From positions 1 through 64,000 of the forward strand of contig NZ_FWXH01000011.1 of NCBI RefSeq assembly GCF_900176305.1: 64,000 nucleotides of DNA, read 5' to 3'. Source of the stretch: Clostridium acidisoli DSM 12555 (GTDB lineage Bacteria; Bacillota; Clostridia; Clostridiales; Clostridiaceae). Below, piece by piece: positions 63,032-64,000 of the stretch (position 1 is the stretch's first letter; every line of letters begins with the position of its first letter). The translations under genes and the position numbers were made by a program. The notes beneath the pieces were generated by a model. The model saw only the letters and a list, made by a program, of their open reading frames with translations, made no database searches and was not told where the DNA came from.

Positions 63032-63193
63032 TTATCGCTTATTCCATAAATTAATAAGCCCTCTAATAGCATTTAGGATCAGTGAAATTATTACTAAAAC
63101 ACATACAATATTGGTATTATTACCTTTCCATAAAATAATGCTTGCAATCACCAATAAAATGATTGATGTTATTAACATAATTTTTGTTTTCAT
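63032..63193 (-). CDS. 53-residue membrane protein
   Basis: Encodes MKTKIMLITSIILLVIASII and a second hydrophobic stretch (IVCVLVIISLILNAI) ending LWNKR: two membrane helices with a short GNNTN turn. GAGGTGAGG precedes the ATG. It lies between the alcohol dehydrogenase and MATE genes, 32 and 37 bases from them, in the same direction. I do not recognise the family. A longer overlapping frame hides it. Confidence 0.75.
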   Translation of the reverse strand: MKTKIMLITSIILLVIASIILWKGNNTNIVCVLVIISLILNAIRGLINLWNKR

Positions 63194-63225
63194 ACCTGCC
63201 TCACCTCATTGAACCACAAAATATA

Positions 63226-64000
63226 TTATATCACTAAACTTTCCAGTAGTTCCTCACATTCCTTGATATTTATTATTTTTGGTACAGGATAACCTGGATT
63301 TCCTTCTTTAGTTGCCCTTTGTGAAATTAAATGTATATCCTCTTTCTTTAATTCTTTTATACCTAATGGAATATTCATATTTGCATTCATATCTTTTATC
63401 TTTGTTATCACCTTCATTGCTAAATCTTTTTTTGTTTCATTTGCTTTTCCTAAATTTAAATAAATAGCAATTTCCGATAACTTTGCATAAGCTGACTCTC
63501 CGTAATACTCTAGCACCTTTGGAAGTATTATTGCATTAGCGAGTCCATGTGCAACTCCATATAAACCGCCAATACTATGAGCTATTGCATGTACATAACC
63601 AACATAAGCTCTAGTAAAAGCTTCTCCTGCATAATTTGATGCTACAAGCATTGCATTACGTCCATCAAGATTAGTTCCATCTTTATATACATTTTCTAAA
63701 TTTTCTATAATTAATTTTATTGCTTTTAATGCCTTATCATCTGTATAACTTGTTCCATTTTTTCCTATATAAGCTTCAATGGCATGAGTTAATGCATCCA
63801 TTCCAGTTGAAGCAGTGAGATGGCTTGGCACTCCTACAGTTAATTCTGGATCCAATATTGCAAAATCTGGTACAAGTTTAAAGTCTGCTATAGCATATTT
63901 TTCATGAGTATTAGCATCTGTCACTACAGCAGCAACAGTAACTTCTGATCCACTTCCAGCTGTAGTAGGCACTGCAAAAAGTGGCGCTATAGGCTTCCTA
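63226..64000 (-). CDS. Iron-containing alcohol dehydrogenase, partial (N-terminus outside window)
   Basis: About 258 C-terminal residues of a group III alcohol dehydrogenase that reduces aldehydes with NAD(P)H. The frame enters from the edge as KPIAPLFAVPTTAGSGSEVT (nucleotide-binding side). Metal-binding motifs follow: GMDALTHAIEAYIG and HAIAHSIGGLYGVAHGLANA. The true start lies beyond base 64000. Confidence 0.93.
   Translation of the reverse strand, partial: RKPIAPLFAVPTTAGSGSEVTVAAVVTDANTHEKYAIADFKLVPDFAILDPELTVGVPSHLTASTGMDALTHAIEAYIGKNGTSYTDDKALKAIKLIIENLENVYKDGTNLDGRNAMLVASNYAGEAFTRAYVGYVHAIAHSIGGLYGVAHGLANAIILPKVLEYYGESAYAKLSEIAIYLNLGKANETKKDLAMKVITKIKDMNANMNIPLGIKELKKEDIHLISQRATKEGNPGYPVPKIINIKECEELLESLVI

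Noticed and set aside
1-64000. CRISPR arrays, tRNA or rRNA genes, prophage modules
   Set aside because: No regularly spaced repeats, cloverleaf or rRNA-like conserved stretches, and no phage structural genes were recognised by eye.

Overview
The window is strongly AT-rich, with dense short-spaced genes, classical AGGAGG-type ribosome binding sites and sigma-A promoters of the TTGACA-17-TATAAT kind. Gene content (class II ribonucleotide reductase, CooS-type carbon monoxide dehydrogenase, FabV enoyl reductase, iron alcohol dehydrogenase, ferredoxin-nitroreductase, CymR/CysK) points to an anaerobic Firmicute, most likely Clostridium sensu stricto. This is inferred from gene content only; the species is not determined. 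No rRNA, tRNA, CRISPR array or prophage was seen.

Layout. 1-0.3 kb: end of an IS3-type element. 0.7-4.1 kb: two-component system, secreted polysaccharide deacetylase and a small zinc-ribbon protein. 4.3-8.1 kb: sulfur/Fe-S operon cymR-cysK-iscS-mnmA with a clear promoter and operator. 8.1-18.4 kb: ordinary chromosome (YibE/F-like membrane protein, flavin reductase, glycosyltransferase, fabV, SPFH protein, nadE flanked by two related repeats, YaaR, free-Met-sulfoxide reductase, gamma carbonic anhydrase, TetR). 18.5-24.4 kb: nitroreductase, a broken DsbA-like gene, IS1182 debris, a permease, and a 2.3-kb segment bracketed by inverted copies of a ~75-bp sequence. 24.4-30.3 kb: a CODH-like gene with a small 2Fe-2S protein and a cysteine-rich Rrf2 regulator, then an NrdR-controlled nrdJ. 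30.4-52 kb: an accessory region of transporters, flavin and detoxification enzymes, acetyltransferases and many regulators (TetR, LysR, MerR), with several decayed genes. 52.7-56.4 kb: an isochorismatase-like hydrolase behind a probable ribosome-mediated attenuator, a nonsense-interrupted phospholipase-like gene, and a tandem pair of class 3 lipases in which one copy has lost its catalytic residues. 56.8-64 kb: methyltransferase, a second two-component system with a beta-propeller protein, a MATE exporter, a 53-residue membrane protein and an iron alcohol dehydrogenase cut by the window edge.

Regulatory logic can be read directly in several places: CymR over its own start site; paired NrdR boxes 31 bp apart before nrdJ; a 19-bp-spacer MerR promoter before the SDR gene; a shared palindrome before merR and its MFS pump; and a leader peptide, antiterminator and terminator before the isochorismatase-like gene. 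The last is the most novel-looking element here.

Gene decay is concentrated between 19 and 54.4 kb: in-frame stops (DsbA-like, phospholipase-like), a one-base insertion in an A9 run (tautomerase), deletions (racX, TIM-barrel protein), a truncation (flavodoxin/ferredoxin gene) and transposase remnants. Many starts given here differ from the longest open frame because a good ribosome binding site precedes an internal ATG or GTG.
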